Source: Hydrangea macrophylla (taxonomy: Eukaryota; Streptophyta; Magnoliopsida; Cornales; Hydrangeaceae). From it: a stretch of 64,000 bases of DNA. The stretch is taken from assembly GCA_033977485.1 (NCBI GenBank), contig CM066998.1, forward strand, positions 25,731,501 through 25,795,500. The letters run 5' to 3'. A program made the position numbers and the translations under genes. The notes under the pieces are model-generated. The model searched no databases, was not told the DNA's origin, and was given only the letters and a program-made list of their open reading frames with translations. Shown here piece after piece: positions 19,428 through 31,740 of this stretch (positions are counted from its first letter, which is position 1; each line of letters opens with the position of its first letter).

Positions 19428-21771
19428 AAAACTGATACTTCAACTACTATGGGCACTAATTCTATATTTTCTAAATTATATCTGTAATTGTTGCAGGGAA
19501 TTGGAAAATAAGAATGTGCAGTGATTAGAAGATCTTGATTGCCTTTTGGGATCTGATGCAAGAGTTGCTATTAGATTAATAGTTTTATATTGTAATAAAA
19601 CTTTGGAGTTATTAGATGGATTTCAGTTTTGAATTAATGAATAATATTTATTCTTTTGATTTTGGTACTGAAATTCTTGATTAAAAGAAAGCTTTCTTTT
19701 ATGTGATCTAAATAACTTGTCAAGCAAGTATCTCACCAATTTACTCTTGTTTCTCATATATTATATAATGTAGTATTTAAATGACTCATGGGTATTTTAC
19801 CATCTAAAAGGATAGCACCCTCAACTAATTCTATGACTTTTTGGTTTTGAGGTTAGATCATATTTAATCTAAATAGGATAAATGGGGAGTAAAGGATAGG
19901 ATCCTAAACTCTTTCGGTTGCTAAGACCATTGTCTATTTGTCAATCCTATTTAGAGAGTAAATGTGATCAGATCATATTAATCTAAATTAGGATAAATGG
20001 GGAGTAAAGGATTGGATCCTAAAACTCTTTTGGTTGTTGAAACCACTACCTGTTTGTCAATCCTATTTAGAGGCTAATATGATCAGGTGACTTTTCTTTT
20101 GAAAATCACACGACCAAGGACTTATTAGAATTAGGACATACTCATGTATGTAGGGCAATAAACATTAGAGTTGAAAAGTAGTTTCGGCTACTTTGGATAC
20201 TGATATACATTTACTTATTGCATCTTCATCCTCAATTTTGAAGAAATTCAAAAGTTTTGGAATGAAGAGTAATTGGTAAAAGAATATCGTTGCCTTTTGA
20301 TTTGATCAAAATGGTGAGTATCTATCTAATGTATTTATTGTCCAAAGGAGATAAGAATGAGATTCTTTCTCGACAGTCTACACCTAGTGCGCCTCCACGG
20401 GATGGTGTAGCAGGTAGAAGGAACTATCTTCTTTTAGATATGACTGGGTCATGGGATGAGTTATTTAGAGTTACTACTATTCCTTGTTTTTCTCGATGGA
20501 ACTACAATGTATATACTGGATCTTATTCAAAAGCAAATCTTTTCGATAGACATCCCCAAAGTTGTGAAAAGAATGCGACTTCTTTCTCATGGTAACTTTG
20601 GATAAGGATGTCTAGCACTTTGGTGTAAAGAAATGATGAGCCTTTTGAATCTAGATTAGAAGTATAATACTTTTGTAGTGTTTCCAGAGAAAACAAAAGT
20701 TGGTTGGAGACCAAATTTTGCAAAGGAAAGATAATATAAAAGAGTAAAGTAATTTATATCTTAAAGCAATCTATAAATCATCTAGAACTAAAATCTACTA
20801 CCTCTTCATCCATTCCTACATTGGTACTTCATTGCAGTGGGAGAATTCTCAACATTGTTGAAATTCCCTGGTGCATTGAAGTTTTGTGATAAGGAAGCTC
20901 TGGTATGTGATTTGCATAAGTCTATGGACTAAAGCAATCATCCAGAGATAAGGACATCTGTTTTGACATATTGGTCAAAATACTTTGGATTCATCTAAAG
21001 TGTGGATGTAGCTTAAGTGGATGAAAGGATCCTTGCGCAAAGGAAGTGTGGTGGTGATTATGGTTCCATATATTGATGACATCTTTATCATTGTGATATG
21101 TTAAAGTAGTATCATCAATGATTAAGGTTAAGTTTCTACAGTATACTTGATATTTATGATCTCGGTGAGGCGAGCTATAATCTTATGATTTTTGCTCATT
21201 CAAGATCAGAAAGTTAAGATAATGAGATTGTCTCAAACTTCTATATCAGAAAGTTGCTGGCTAGATTCAACGTGGAACATTTCGATAAAGGTTTTTCACC
21301 TTTGAACATAACCTATTGCTTTTTCAAGATTTGTATCTTGGGATACAAGATGAAAGAGATCACATGAACGGTATATCATAAGCCTTCGCTATTGATAAAC
21401 TTTGTATGTGATGTTAGGTATGGATATCAGTTATACCGTTGAGGTTGTTCACAGATATCAGTCCAAATGAATGTTCAGTTTTCTGAACTATCATAAAGTA
21501 TATATTTTCTAGGGCTTGAGAAAGAACTAGCGGATATATGCAGGGTGATGGTGTTTTGGACAATGTTCAAATTAGCTTTACTGGATACATGTCATGTGAC
21601 GTCTTTTGTCTAGGGATATAGTATAACATGAAGATGTTTTACTATGGATTGTTTCAGTCGATGATCATCAGTCCCTATGCAAAACCTTACGGGTTAAGGA
21701 TTTTGACAAGTCACAGAGACTATGCTAGTGTTAGTACTAACGCTATATGGTTATGAGTGCAAGTGGGAGTT
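19428..21771 (+). pseudogene. Remnants of copia pol
   Basis: No long frame survives. Short pieces of RT can be read in shifting frames: YIDDIFII near 21070-21095, DLGEASYN near 21160-21180, and IRKLLARFNVEHFDKGFSPL near 21245-21300. Protease, integrase and most of RT and RNase H are missing or unreadable. A tandem duplication of about 115 bp lies at 19853-20085, sharing AGGATAAATGGGGAGTAAAG and GTCAATCCTATTTAGAG. Movement would have needed enzymes from another element. Confidence 0.7.
19853..20085. repeat. Tandem duplication of ~115 bp in the copia interior
   Basis: Two adjacent units, each running from ATCATATT(T)AATCTAAAT through TCAATCCTATTTAGAG to (T)GATCA. They differ by scattered substitutions, so the duplication is older than the LTR divergence suggests for the insertion itself. 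Confidence 0.8.
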
Positions 21772-23283
21772 TGTTGGGAATATGCCCTCAAACCAGTTAG
21801 TTGGACAATGGAATATCATAATGCATTTATGCATGTTAGTTCATGAGATGAATATTAGACTGGAATCCTTAAACAACATTGTATGTGGTTCATTTGTGTA
21901 TGTGATTACACATGTGAGATATGAATCACAAATCCTTGTTGTTTCAAATAAGTCACAGTGGATGATAAGTCTGGATAACTTATCAGGTATACACTGTAGC
22001 ATGATTAACGTCTACGGGGTAGAATGATGAATCTCATTCATAAGAGTCTTTGACTCTTGGTTAATATGCTAGTGCACTCGGTGCATTGACGGACCTGAGT
22101 TAAACCTATTGACACCTAAACGCTGTCACCGTCAATAGGAACTCAAAACTTGTATAGGGATACATGTCCTTAATCCTGAGACAGTTATGGACGCAAGTTG
22201 TATGCTTGGTTGCTTTGACTTACCAATCAGTGAGGTCTTGCAAGATCAACACCTGGGTATCTTGGGTAAATCAAGTATGCAACGTTGGGAACATATATTG
22301 TCAAGATGGAATTCTACCCTCTTCAATAAAACGAAGAGTAAGTATTCCCTCGAGAATGTCACTAGGAGTGATTACTGAGAGCTGGCCAGCCTTGTCAACA
22401 AAGTGTTGTTGACATGTTTAGTAATCCAAGCGTAGTGAATGATACTTGAGGAATATAAGATGTACTATCTATTGGGTCGACAGTATCTTAAGACATACAT
22501 CCCAATGATAGATACGAATACTGCCTGGTAGAGGGACATCCGTATCATATTATACAAGTCTAGCAATCACTTATGTATGTGTGATTATGTTCTTATGCAC
22601 TGGAGTGCAATTATCATTTTATAGTGGCATTAATGATAATTAATTAATTATTGATTCCTTAGTCAAGAGTACTGACTAGATGGAATAATAATTAATCGGA
22701 GCCAGTAATTAAGAACCTAGGAGGTCCCACTCTTAGCTCCGCCAGAATGCTTGGAAAGGCAAATGAGAATGTTGTCAAGACTGGTTCGATCGATCGAAGT
22801 TGTTTCGATCGATTGAAGTCTAGACAGGTTCGATCGATCGAACAAGGTTCGATCGATCGACAGTTCGATCGATCGAAGTCACTTCGATCGATTGAAAGTA
22901 AGGTCGGTTCTGGGAATCTATAAATAGGGCAGCTTCGTCCAGAAATCGGAGTTCATCGTTTTTAACGTACCAGTTGCTGCAGAACCTGTTTAGAGTTCCC
23001 AAACCTTCCCTATTCTCACTATTAGGGTTCCCACCAACCCTAGCCACTCTGGGAGCATTCGAGGAGACATAAGGGTGAAGATTTCCTAGAGGTTGCTGCT
23101 GCACACACAAGGAGAAGGACAAAAATAAGAATTGGGTTCAAGACCTAAGGTATAGAATCTTCTCCATCTTGTTATGCGCATCTATAGAGTTAATAAGTAG
23201 TAGATCCAAGGCTACCAATAAAAGTTTTGAACTTTGTTATCCGCTGCGCGTTTAGATTTAACTTTAAACCTGTTTTTCTCACA
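21772..23283 (+). repeat. 3' LTR of the young copia element
   Basis: 1512 bp, nearly identical to 15271-16785. The visible indel is three bases in a GTT run (near 15905 against 22405). It is followed by the ccctc target duplication. Confidence 0.93.
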
Positions 23284-24660
23284 CCCTCCCAACATGAGCC
23301 TCAGAAGCACGATCCTCGAGCAAAAAGGGATCTGCTTGAGAAAAAAACAACCGTTTACTCTTTACACCCAGTTTATTTTCCAGGCCATGATGAGAAAATC
23401 CAATTGCAGACAGCGGAACAAAGAAGTGCTCAGAGCTATCATCGAAACGACTATCTTGTGAGGATTCCATATATTGCATTGATAGAGCTGCTTCTCTGAT
23501 AGATCTCTTCTAGTTTTGGACATACAAATTGTCACCATCTATGTAGCATAAAGTATTGACATTAAAATATCCAAACTAAAGCTCTTACAAGTCTCCTTTA
23601 GACTCTGTTGGTCTGAGGAAAATGAGAAGGAGAACTATTTCCCTAATGTTTACCCTAGTGTTTTAATTCTTGCTTAAACAATATTATAAATTAAAATCTT
23701 TCGGAAGATAATTAAAATTCGAGGAAGGGAATTGACTAAGAAAAACACAATTTTTAATTTACTTGTCACTCTGTTTTCTTTTTCTTCCTATTTTCCTCAA
23801 TTGTTTTCTTTATTAACCAAACAAAGAAAAGTATTTCCTTCACTTTTTTTCTTTTCTTTCCCTCAATAAATTCATGAACCAATGATGCACGTATGTAAAA
23901 AGAAGAACATAAAGTGGGAGGAGAAGTAGAATAGTGTCAACCTTGTAGTGGATTATCCATGTGATTGTTGGACAGAGATTGGTCAAGCGACTTCCTTTCT
24001 GACATAATTTCTATTTGGTTGGTTTGATATAAGGTGTGTCGCTTTTGCATATTACCACCTTTGCTCGAAGAATTAGGTGTCAAACTGAATAGATGTGGGA
24101 GTTTTAAGGCAGCGGAACTGGCTGACACTTTTTCAAGCTGAACATTTGACAATCTCGAAGTCACCTCAACAACGTCATCAATACTACTCCCCTGCACATT
24201 TAAAGAAGAGTAAGAGCCCGTTTGAGATAGCTTCTGGGGGCCAACAATTACTTAGTAATGACCATTTGGATTAGCTTGTTCACGTCTTTCTAAAAAATCT
24301 AACTAATTTTTAAAGCTAAAAACTTTTTTTTTTAAATCCAGTATGTACCTTTTTAAGATCTCTTATTTAAAAAAAAACGATTATTTTAAAAGTTAACCCA
24401 AACGGGCTTCCATAAGTTCTACAGATGCAAATAAAGAAGGCGAGCACATCATAGTATAAACATTCTCAATGAATATAACATTTATATGAGAATTACCATT
24501 GTCCTTCTACTACTACGTGCTTGGATAGGTAAGGTTTGTCTGCCATGATGTTTGGTCACCGGAGGAAAATTGGACGAAATACAGTTCACTTCCTCAGAAA
24601 AGCTCTGTTATTGAACTTTTGTATTGCTGGTACAACTTCTTTCAGTTGATCAATGAGCAC
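23284..24660 (-). pseudogene. AUG6: AUG6 (HAUS6-type augmin subunit) fragment, upstream exons
   Basis: Three minus-strand exons precede the fragment at 14539-15270. Exon 24660-24497 reads VLIDQLKEVVPAIQKFN and, after a one-base shift, NFPPVTKHHGRQTLPIQA; donor GTAATT follows. Exon 24191-23942, after an acceptor TGCAG, reads [20 protein letters not shown] and NHMDNPLQ; donor GTTGAC. Exon 23538-23284, acceptor ATAG, reads DGDNLYVQN, a stop where Leu is expected, KRSIREAALS and SSEHFFVPLSAIGFS, and continues at 15265. Phases join cleanly at each junction. These are parts of the C-terminal half of plant AUG6. The 5' half of the gene is absent. At least one frameshift and two stops make it a pseudogene. 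Confidence 0.82.
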
Positions 24661-25701
24661 CTGCTTGGTCATATAAGAAAATTCTTCAACAAACTAATTC
24701 TTTAAATTCACCTCTGAATGTTAAAGTGTTCAAAATCAAATGATCCTCACCAGCACCTGATGAAAATTTTAATTTTAATTCCATAGAAGAAGATAGCGAA
24801 CCAGAACAAGTGACTGCTTATGAATACGTTGCAATCCATGGGTCCAACACTTGAAAATTTTTGGTACCTTTAAAGTGTTTTGAGCATGCTAACATATAAA
24901 ATGTTTGATTAGCTAGATAGCTGTAGGTCAAAGTGGAATAAAAATAAATATTGTAGGTTACAGAATAAATGGCCAATTTAGATAGCACCAACCATAAAAT
25001 TTTAAGAGATTATAGAGTTCAGCCTACATGGAAAAGGGTAGCAGGCATATTGCCTACAGTACTCCTCATCCAGTCAAGAGTTTGATCCATATGTAAAAAA
25101 GAAACGAAAAGAAAAGAAAAATAAAACTCCTAAATGATTTTCTTCAATTTGCATGTAGGAAGGTTTTAATTATAAACTCTTTCTTTTTCTTTTTCTTTTT
25201 CTTTTTTAGGTATAGTTAGCTCGTAATTGATTCATTGTTTCTAGTACGTAACAGATTCACATAGTCATGGACTGTAAATTACCTGATCAAACCAATCCTT
25301 AGCCATATCTAATTTCTTATTCGAGAAAAAGAAATTAGTAAGTACATAGCTGCAGAGGTGTGTTCCCATGTTGTGTTCCTGATGTACTTATGCAGATTTC
25401 AGCACATAGCTGCACATAGCAGCAGCCCACAGCCGCAGCACATGCAAGGTAGCACACTACCCAGTTGCACATGCAGTACACTGCCCAGCTGAACATGCAG
25501 CACAGGCAAGGCAGCACCCTGCCCAATGCAACACAGGTTGTACAAACTAGCAGCTCACGCGCATTAGCCTAGCACACCAATAGCATGCAGGCTGCTGCAC
25601 ACACACTGAAGGAACTAGTTTGTGTTATACATCCTAAACCACTAGTACGTATAATAAATTTTCCTAAAATAATGAGTGTTCCAAGAAATTAGAAAAAGAA
25701 C
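24661..25701. other. CACTA interior, no recognised gene
   Basis: AT-rich, with a compositionally odd GC-richer block at about 25370-25620 built of imperfect CAGCACATGCAG/CACACTGCCCAG-like repeats. A short plus-strand open stretch near 24770-24852 (SIEEDSEPEQVTAYEYVAIH) has no family I recognise. Confidence 0.45.
25370..25620. repeat. Degenerate GCACA/CAGC minisatellite
   Basis: Related 10-20-bp words (CACATAGCTGCA, CAGCACATGCA, ACACTGCCCAG, GCACATGCAG) recur through about 250 bp. Confidence 0.6.
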
Positions 25702-26065
25702 TTAGCTATGTGCTGTAAGTGACAAAGCTGCCTTCATTTGGGAAGATTTGAGGGATGGAGAAGAGATTGATGATTCAACCAAGCACACCAGAGAAGCCCA
25801 TTGATTCTTACTCAATGAATCCCCAACAAACACCATCCTCATCCCCCTTAGCTTCTCCAGCAATGCTGTCCCATTGAACCTTTTTACCATGAAAGAAAAA
25901 CAAAATCCACAAATTGAAGAAGAAAAAACATAGCTTGAGATACAGAGCTCTTATACATATCTACATGTATATATAACAAAATAGACAGAGAGAGAAAGAG
26001 ACTTGGGAAGGTCACAATCATGAGGCTGCCACCTCCAATTATGGAATGAAACTTGTATCTACTTC
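25702..26065 (-). pseudogene. TRICHOME BIREFRINGENCE-LIKE gene fragment
   Basis: Two minus-strand exon pieces. The upstream one (about 26045-26003) reads NWRWQPHDCDLPK, the conserved TBL motif, with an in-frame TAG not far upstream. The donor is GTCTCT. The intron runs to the acceptor AAAAAG at 25880. The second piece, 25879-25705, reads FNGTALLEKLRGMRMVFVGD and SLSKNQWASLVCLVESSISS. The GDSL-type motif of the family is therefore present (VGDSLSKNQW). Family members are Golgi polysaccharide O-acetyltransferases of 350-600 residues with a later DxxH motif; here only the start of the catalytic region remains and the sequence drifts to a stop at 25702. The conserved phase across the intron shows capture of genomic DNA. 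Confidence 0.85.
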
Positions 26066-26599
26066 CCCAATTTTTAAGAGCTAATTTTCCAAAGCTTGCC
26101 ATTTTTGCCTTCCCTTAATTTCTCGGACTTTTGGCTCTCTCTAATCTGAGACCATTTAATGACTAAAGGATCATTGGCATTAAATTTAATAGGTGTAATT
26201 AATTAGATTTTCAATGAAGTAATGAGAGAGTCGTATCATATTAGATTTACTAATTTCCATTAAAAAAAATGGGTAATTTAATATATAGTCCTAATATACG
26301 CATCTAACTAGAAATATGTCCTTTTTTAAAACGAATCTAGAAATTAGTCCCTTGCCTAATTTGAAGACTAAAATACCCCTATATCATTTTTATAGAAATG
26401 TATATATATGTATAACTATATATGGTAACTGATTTATCATCATTTACTCCACAATCCATACATGTACATATATAAACATATTTATACATGATAAACAGTT
26501 ACCATATATAGCTCAAAGCTGAGAAAATATCTCCATATAAAGTCCACCATCACCAAGAAATTTCTAACAAACTCTTGATAAATTTGTACTATGTATTCA

Positions 26600-27640
26600 G
26601 AACTTCATACTTAAAAACTGAGAAAATTATCAAAGAGAGTGCACTAAAATAGTGTGAAATTGCTCACTATATTAACTAAGTATTGAAAATAGTGAGAATT
26701 TCATATTTTAATGCTATAATAATGAAAAATTTCTCACTCATACTAAAAGGGTAGAACAACCCACTTTTTAAAACAAAAATAAGCATACACATAGAGAGGA
26801 TTTGATGAGAAATTTATCAACAATTAACAATTTTCCAGAAGAATTCAAAAAAAAATAAAAAATTACACCTTTTAAATTGATATGACGAGTAATTTCTCAC
26901 AAAATAAAAATAAATTTCTCACTTTTTAATACAAATTTCTCATTTTTAGGTGAGAAATTCTCACTTTTCTCTCCATACCAGAACTCCAGACTGTGCTTCT
27001 CTCGAATTTCTGATCTGTGATTTTCTTTCTTGCATCAATCTGTGTAGAGAAATCTGGCCCTCAAGTTTCTTGTTCTCATTCACAACACAAATTGTTACCA
27101 ATCCCGTAGAGCCTCCAAAGATGGCATGTAACTCTCTAAATCGGCAACTCCGATGACGGCATTGGCATCAATCAAAAGGTAAGGATGATTGGTAGTGGCC
27201 ACCGAAAAGTGATTGAGAAGCTTCTTTAATGGTTTGTAACAGAGAAATTTATCCCTCCAATCGGGTATGACTGCTTCAATATGCATCGGAAATCCCAAAC
27301 TTCATCTCAACGATGATGATGATGATGAATATAATCCTTTTGTGTGATTGTATTTTAGAGAGAGAGAGAGAGAGAATTGTAAAGAGAGAGATATATATAT
27401 AAAATATGTGGAGTTCCTATCTCTCTCTCTCTCTATATATTTATATATAGATAGTTGTTTGGGGTTTAAATTTAAAACCCCTAAATTTAAGTCTTTATTA
27501 CTATATATATTTTTATTACTATATATAGTCCGGATCTTAAAAAACGGACTGTGTAAAAAGTGAGAATTTCTCACAAAAAAGTGAGAAGCGTGTAAAAAGT
27601 GAGAAATTTATTTTCTCACATATATATATATATGTAACGA
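26600..27640. repeat. Clusters of GTGAGAAATTTCTCAC-type motifs around the SPX fragment
   Basis: GAGAAATTTCTC-like palindromes and halves recur at about 26640-26965 and again at 27556-27625, on both sides of the SPX gene piece. They may be subterminal repeats of an older carrier element, but no clear ends were found. Confidence 0.5.
27205..27305 (-). pseudogene. SPX-domain gene fragment (SPX4-like N-terminus)
   Basis: The minus strand has ATG at 27305 followed by MKFG, the universal start of plant SPX proteins. After a short deletion that changes frame it reads FPMHIEAVIPDWRDKFLCYK and PLKKLLNHFS. This matches the first helices of the SPX domain, which binds inositol pyrophosphates and controls phosphate signalling. 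The FLCYKPLKKLL wording is closest to the SPX4 type, as far as memory allows. Similarity ends near 27205; the open frame beyond (to 27095) has no SPX features. Upstream, at 27355-27440, (GA/CT)n repeats look like the 5' UTR of the source gene. About 35 of some 300 residues survive. Confidence 0.8.
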
Positions 27641-28280
27641 AGGGCATATTGGTCCATAAAATCTCTATCAAATTGGAAAAAGGGACTAAATATTGATTAC
27701 CTTCCAAAATCAGGGATTAATTACTATACATGCAATATGGCTATAATCAATTCCTATTAATAGTCCAAAATAGGGACCAAACCTTATATTTCTATAAAAC
27801 AATTGGAGTCATCTCATGGGTTTAGGTATACTATACATTCCACAATCAAACAAATCACACTGAACACTCCAACTAAGAGGTGCAAAGTAGTTTCAAAGCT
27901 ACAACATTTTTGGGATCAAACTACAACAATTTAGGGCCCAAACCACTAGTAAGTATGATACATCCTAATCCACTACGATGTATCATAATACAGTAGGATG
28001 TATTGTAGAATTTTCCTACATGTAAATGAATTAATTGATAGCTCTAATACACTACGCAATAAGCTAAAGCATTAAACATTCCAAAGTAAATTGATAGCTA
28101 AAACAAAAATAAAAAATAAGAAATAAGGAATAATTAACTCTTGTAAGCACAATTGACATAGTAGATTGCATTGCCCTAGAGCTAAGGCTATGGCTATGTT
28201 TGGTTCATGGATTTAGTAAGGCAATAGAAATGAAAACACTCATAAAAAAGAGAGAATGGAAAAGCAAAATACAGATCAAC
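27306..28280. other. CACTA interior beside the SPX fragment
   Basis: Contains CT/GA and TA microsatellites (27357-27440, 27620-27640) and AT-rich DNA. No gene is seen. Short words near 25626-25668 recur around 27940-28015 (CATCCTAA, CCACTAGTA, AATTTTCCT). Confidence 0.4.
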
Positions 28281-28309
28281 AACGGTGGATAAGAGGACGG
28301 GAAGATCTG

Positions 28310-28400
28310 GGACTCACCTATCGCCGGTGTAAGTTGCCCTCGAAACTCAGGCCCGAGTAGAATTATCCAAGCTTAAAGCAATGGTCTTAGTTCTGGATCT
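28310..28400 (-). other. Possible captured exon of unknown gene
   Basis: On the minus strand TTTTTCACAG (about 28409-28400) looks like an acceptor and GATAG followed by GTGAGTCCC (about 28322-28310) like a strong donor. The block between is GC-richer than its surroundings. Each frame has a stop, for example after SRTKTIALSLDNSTRA. I do not recognise the gene. Confidence 0.3.
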
Positions 28401-28410
28401 GTGAAAAATG

Positions 28411-31400
28411 CAATAGAATCATTCAATTTCCAAAGGAAGCCAACTGAATACACCTCACAGATTTTTGAATATACACTATTTATTTCTAAAATAAACAAAG
28501 CTAACTAAATTCTAACTTGCCTACAGATCATAGCTTAAGTTGCTTAACAAGAGTTGTACACAATAAGGATACAATACAAGAGTTTAAAAATTCAGAAGTA
28601 CCACATTTTAGCACCTTGTTATATTGGTTGGATCAAATTTTGACATTTTGTTCCTTATGTTGCGCCTATTTTAACTGCTGACCCAAAAAGAAATATCATT
28701 GTATGAAGACAAACTGATTGTATTTTGCACAAAAGCTACAAACTAATGAACCAAAATCAATGAATAGTTATTTAACTGATTTTTAGTTCATCCTAAATAA
28801 AGCATAGAATCTGCTCAGAATTAGAAAACTTTCCGATTATGAGTCCTTTTTTAGGAAACAAATTTACCCAAAGTTGATCTATATTGTCAAAAACTAGCCC
28901 AAACCAATTCCCACTATGCACAATATATATATATATATATTGCTAAGTCTACATAAATTCAACGACTAAAACTTACATGGAGTTTACTATGAAGTTTCCT
29001 CCACCATTCTCTTTTCTATTTCTTTTTGGTTGAATTGAGCTAGTCAAGTAACAAAAGGAAATTTGGGTTAGTTCCTCTTATGTATCTAGATAATGTAGAT
29101 GTTTAAGTAAATTTTTGTATATAGTATATACATTTGATGATTCCATCATTACAGATAATTGGTCAAAACTATTAGAGAGACTTTTTCTACAATACTATGG
29201 TGGATTTAAAGGTACAATTCTTACTCAACACAAATAATCCAACTAGCTCAAAATTTAAAACCTGCAAGATTGAGGCAAAAAACCATCACACATCTCAGCT
29301 ATTTGTAACATTCCACAAAAAGATTTGATGATTGGTGAAAAACATCAAACTACATTGCTGATTTCTTAAGCACTTAGGTTTAGAATATTGATACTTATAT
29401 GAATTTGAGACCTTGTTCATGACTAGGCAACCAAAATTGAAATAGCTTAGAAAGTGTTGAACAACACATGGAATCCAAGATATAATCTCCAAATGCAATA
29501 TAAATTCCAACGATATCGATACAATACACCTCTTATCAACACTTATAGCCCATTCTAAGCCTTCTAATACATGTCATTGCAACTAAGAGACACATCAACT
29601 GAATTTTTATTTTTATTTTTATTTTTTGTCTGCTAGAATATATTATACACCAAGCACTTCAAAATAAACCATAATTGGTAACATATCTGTAATACTAATG
29701 GGAAACTCACAAGCCCGTAAATCATGAATGCCTAATTCTAAGTAACAATTAACTACCATTCCCAGTACTCAATGGAAATATTGGAAACATGGCATCTCCC
29801 TTCACCCACCCAGCTGTCATCTATAAGCACATTACCAAATGTACAATTCTACAAGATTACCCTAAATGTAGATGAAGAAGGAAATACAAGTTAGTGTTGA
29901 AGACAACACAAAATTAAGGCTCGGATGGATTTAGGGAATGAAAACAAACGGGGGAAAAAAAAAAAAAAAAGAAGCCTTTTGCTTCAATTTTTCCCTAGTA
30001 TTTTCCCTATTGAAGACAATACAAGGATATTAAAGGCCATGTATGGTTTGCGGATTTAGAGAAGGGACCAAAAATATAAATATATACATACATATATATA
30101 ACAAGAAGAAAAAAAAATATAACTTTTGTTTTTTCCAGTGTTTTCCTCCATGCTTAAATAACATTGGAAATTAAAAAAATACCAAGTTATAATGGGACCT
30201 CAAGAAAAGAGAAGGGGAAGTGACCTATAAAATTTGAAACTTCTAATTTAATTTCCACTAACCTATCTTTTCTTTCCTATTTTCCTCTCTGTCTTACTTA
30301 TCAACATTCAAAATATTTCTAGTTCTTCTTATTGTTATCGACAATAGTGGTGGCAACAAAGGTATATAGACTAAATTTCAGCAATTATTGAATTTAAAGA
30401 GAGAAAATATTCGTAAACCTCCCAGTTGAAATCAAATGAAAAGTGTGATGAACCCACACCATAAAACAAATAAATCTAAACCCAATTTAAATCAAACAAA
30501 TACAAAAGTAGATGCAGATGAATATGCAAAAACCTTTTCTGATATTAAATTGGGGGGCCATATCACCCAATACTACTAAAATGGCCCCCCAACTATATTT
30601 CCACCCCCTACAAACACAAACCCATATATACAAATCATATATTTACACCCACTCCTATGCGTATCTGTGTGTAATATAGTAGAAAAATGGGATTAAGTGT
30701 TCAAGAATTTACCTGATTGACATTGTGTCCTCCATTGATATTTTGGGTGTTGAATCCAAGGAGTTTAGAAGTAAAGAAATAGATTTAGAAGCATAGAAAT
30801 GTAGGTAGGACTTTGGCTTTTGCTTCTTTTTTTTGCTTTTGGCTGGACTCCATATTTTCATTTCAAAAATTATATTTCAGCCCAAACTTTTTTGAAATTA
30901 CAACCAAAAAAAAAAATTCACACAATCAATGCAAAGATGGGGTAGAAATACACCACAGGGTGGGGTTCAAAAAAGAACCAGTTGTGACTTGAAGGCAATT
31001 CTTCTATTAAGACAAAAGAAGAGAGGAAGTAAAAACATGGGATTTGCAGTGGGAAAAACACGAAAGAAAAAGTAAAATAAATAACACACTATGGGTACGA
31101 AAATACATATAAACCGCAGTTTCTCTCCAGAATCTTACCATGGAGACTAACAATGTTTCAATCAACGCCTCCGTTGCAAGCTACATAACTCAATTGATGT
31201 TCCACTCAATTGCTATCAATAAATAAAAAACAACCAAAGGTCTTGGCAAATAAGAAAGAGCCTCTCTAACAAAAGGCAGTAAGTAGAAATCTTCAATAGC
31301 TCAGAAAAAAAATACAAATTTTCAATAAGCGACTGGTTGAAGAAACTTTCTGGCTTGCATATAGATTTTTTGTTTCTTTTAATAGTTGATCTATTATATC

Positions 31401-31740
31401 GGTATTGACAATATTATGAAAAGTTAAGCAAACGTAGATAGAAAATTGAGAAAGGTATATTACCTTTAATCAACGACTCAATCATGGCACTACATTACCT
31501 ACATATGATATTAAACAACCAAAAATACCAAAACCATTAAACCTGATTAAAAAAATATTAAGAAAGCAAAGGACATTCAACCCACTTCGTATTTGTTTTT
31601 TGGACCAAAATAAAAAATGGAGATAAAAATTGATGTGAAAAAAAGGATCTAATGTTTCATCGGACAATACCTCAAGCAAATACATCTGCAAGCCAACAAA
31701 AACCTACAACAAATCAAATCAAAATCTCTAGGGCTTCTGA
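28411..31740. other. CACTA interior without a recognised gene
   Basis: About 3.3 kb of AT-rich DNA with poly-A and TA runs (28920-28940, 29953-29971). A GTAAAT donor-like site near 30713 on the minus strand follows a GGATTCAACACCCAAAATAT stretch and may mark another captured exon, but no family is recognisable. Confidence 0.4.

Larger units (their letters stand above)
15271..23283 (+). mobile_element. Young Ty1/copia retrotransposon in an AUG6 exon
   Basis: LTRs 15271-16785 and 21772-23283 both run from TGTTGGGAATATG to TTTCTCACA and are flanked by ccctc (15266-15270 and 23284-23288). A tRNA-iMet primer site follows the left LTR, and the purine tract AAGTGGGAGTT precedes the right one. By eye the LTRs differ at about eight bases and one 3-bp indel in 1.5 kb. 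Inside are a long leader, a mostly open gag and only shreds of pol, so it is non-autonomous. Excising it plus one ccctc rejoins the AUG6 exon in frame. Confidence 0.93.

Noticed and set aside
20290..20595. 101-codon plus-strand ORF in the copia interior
   Set aside because: Lies among decayed pol remnants and shows no copia or host motif I can recognise.
23227..23499. Plus-strand ORF starting in the copia LTR
   Set aside because: It is the antisense shadow of an AUG6 exon joined by chance to LTR sequence.
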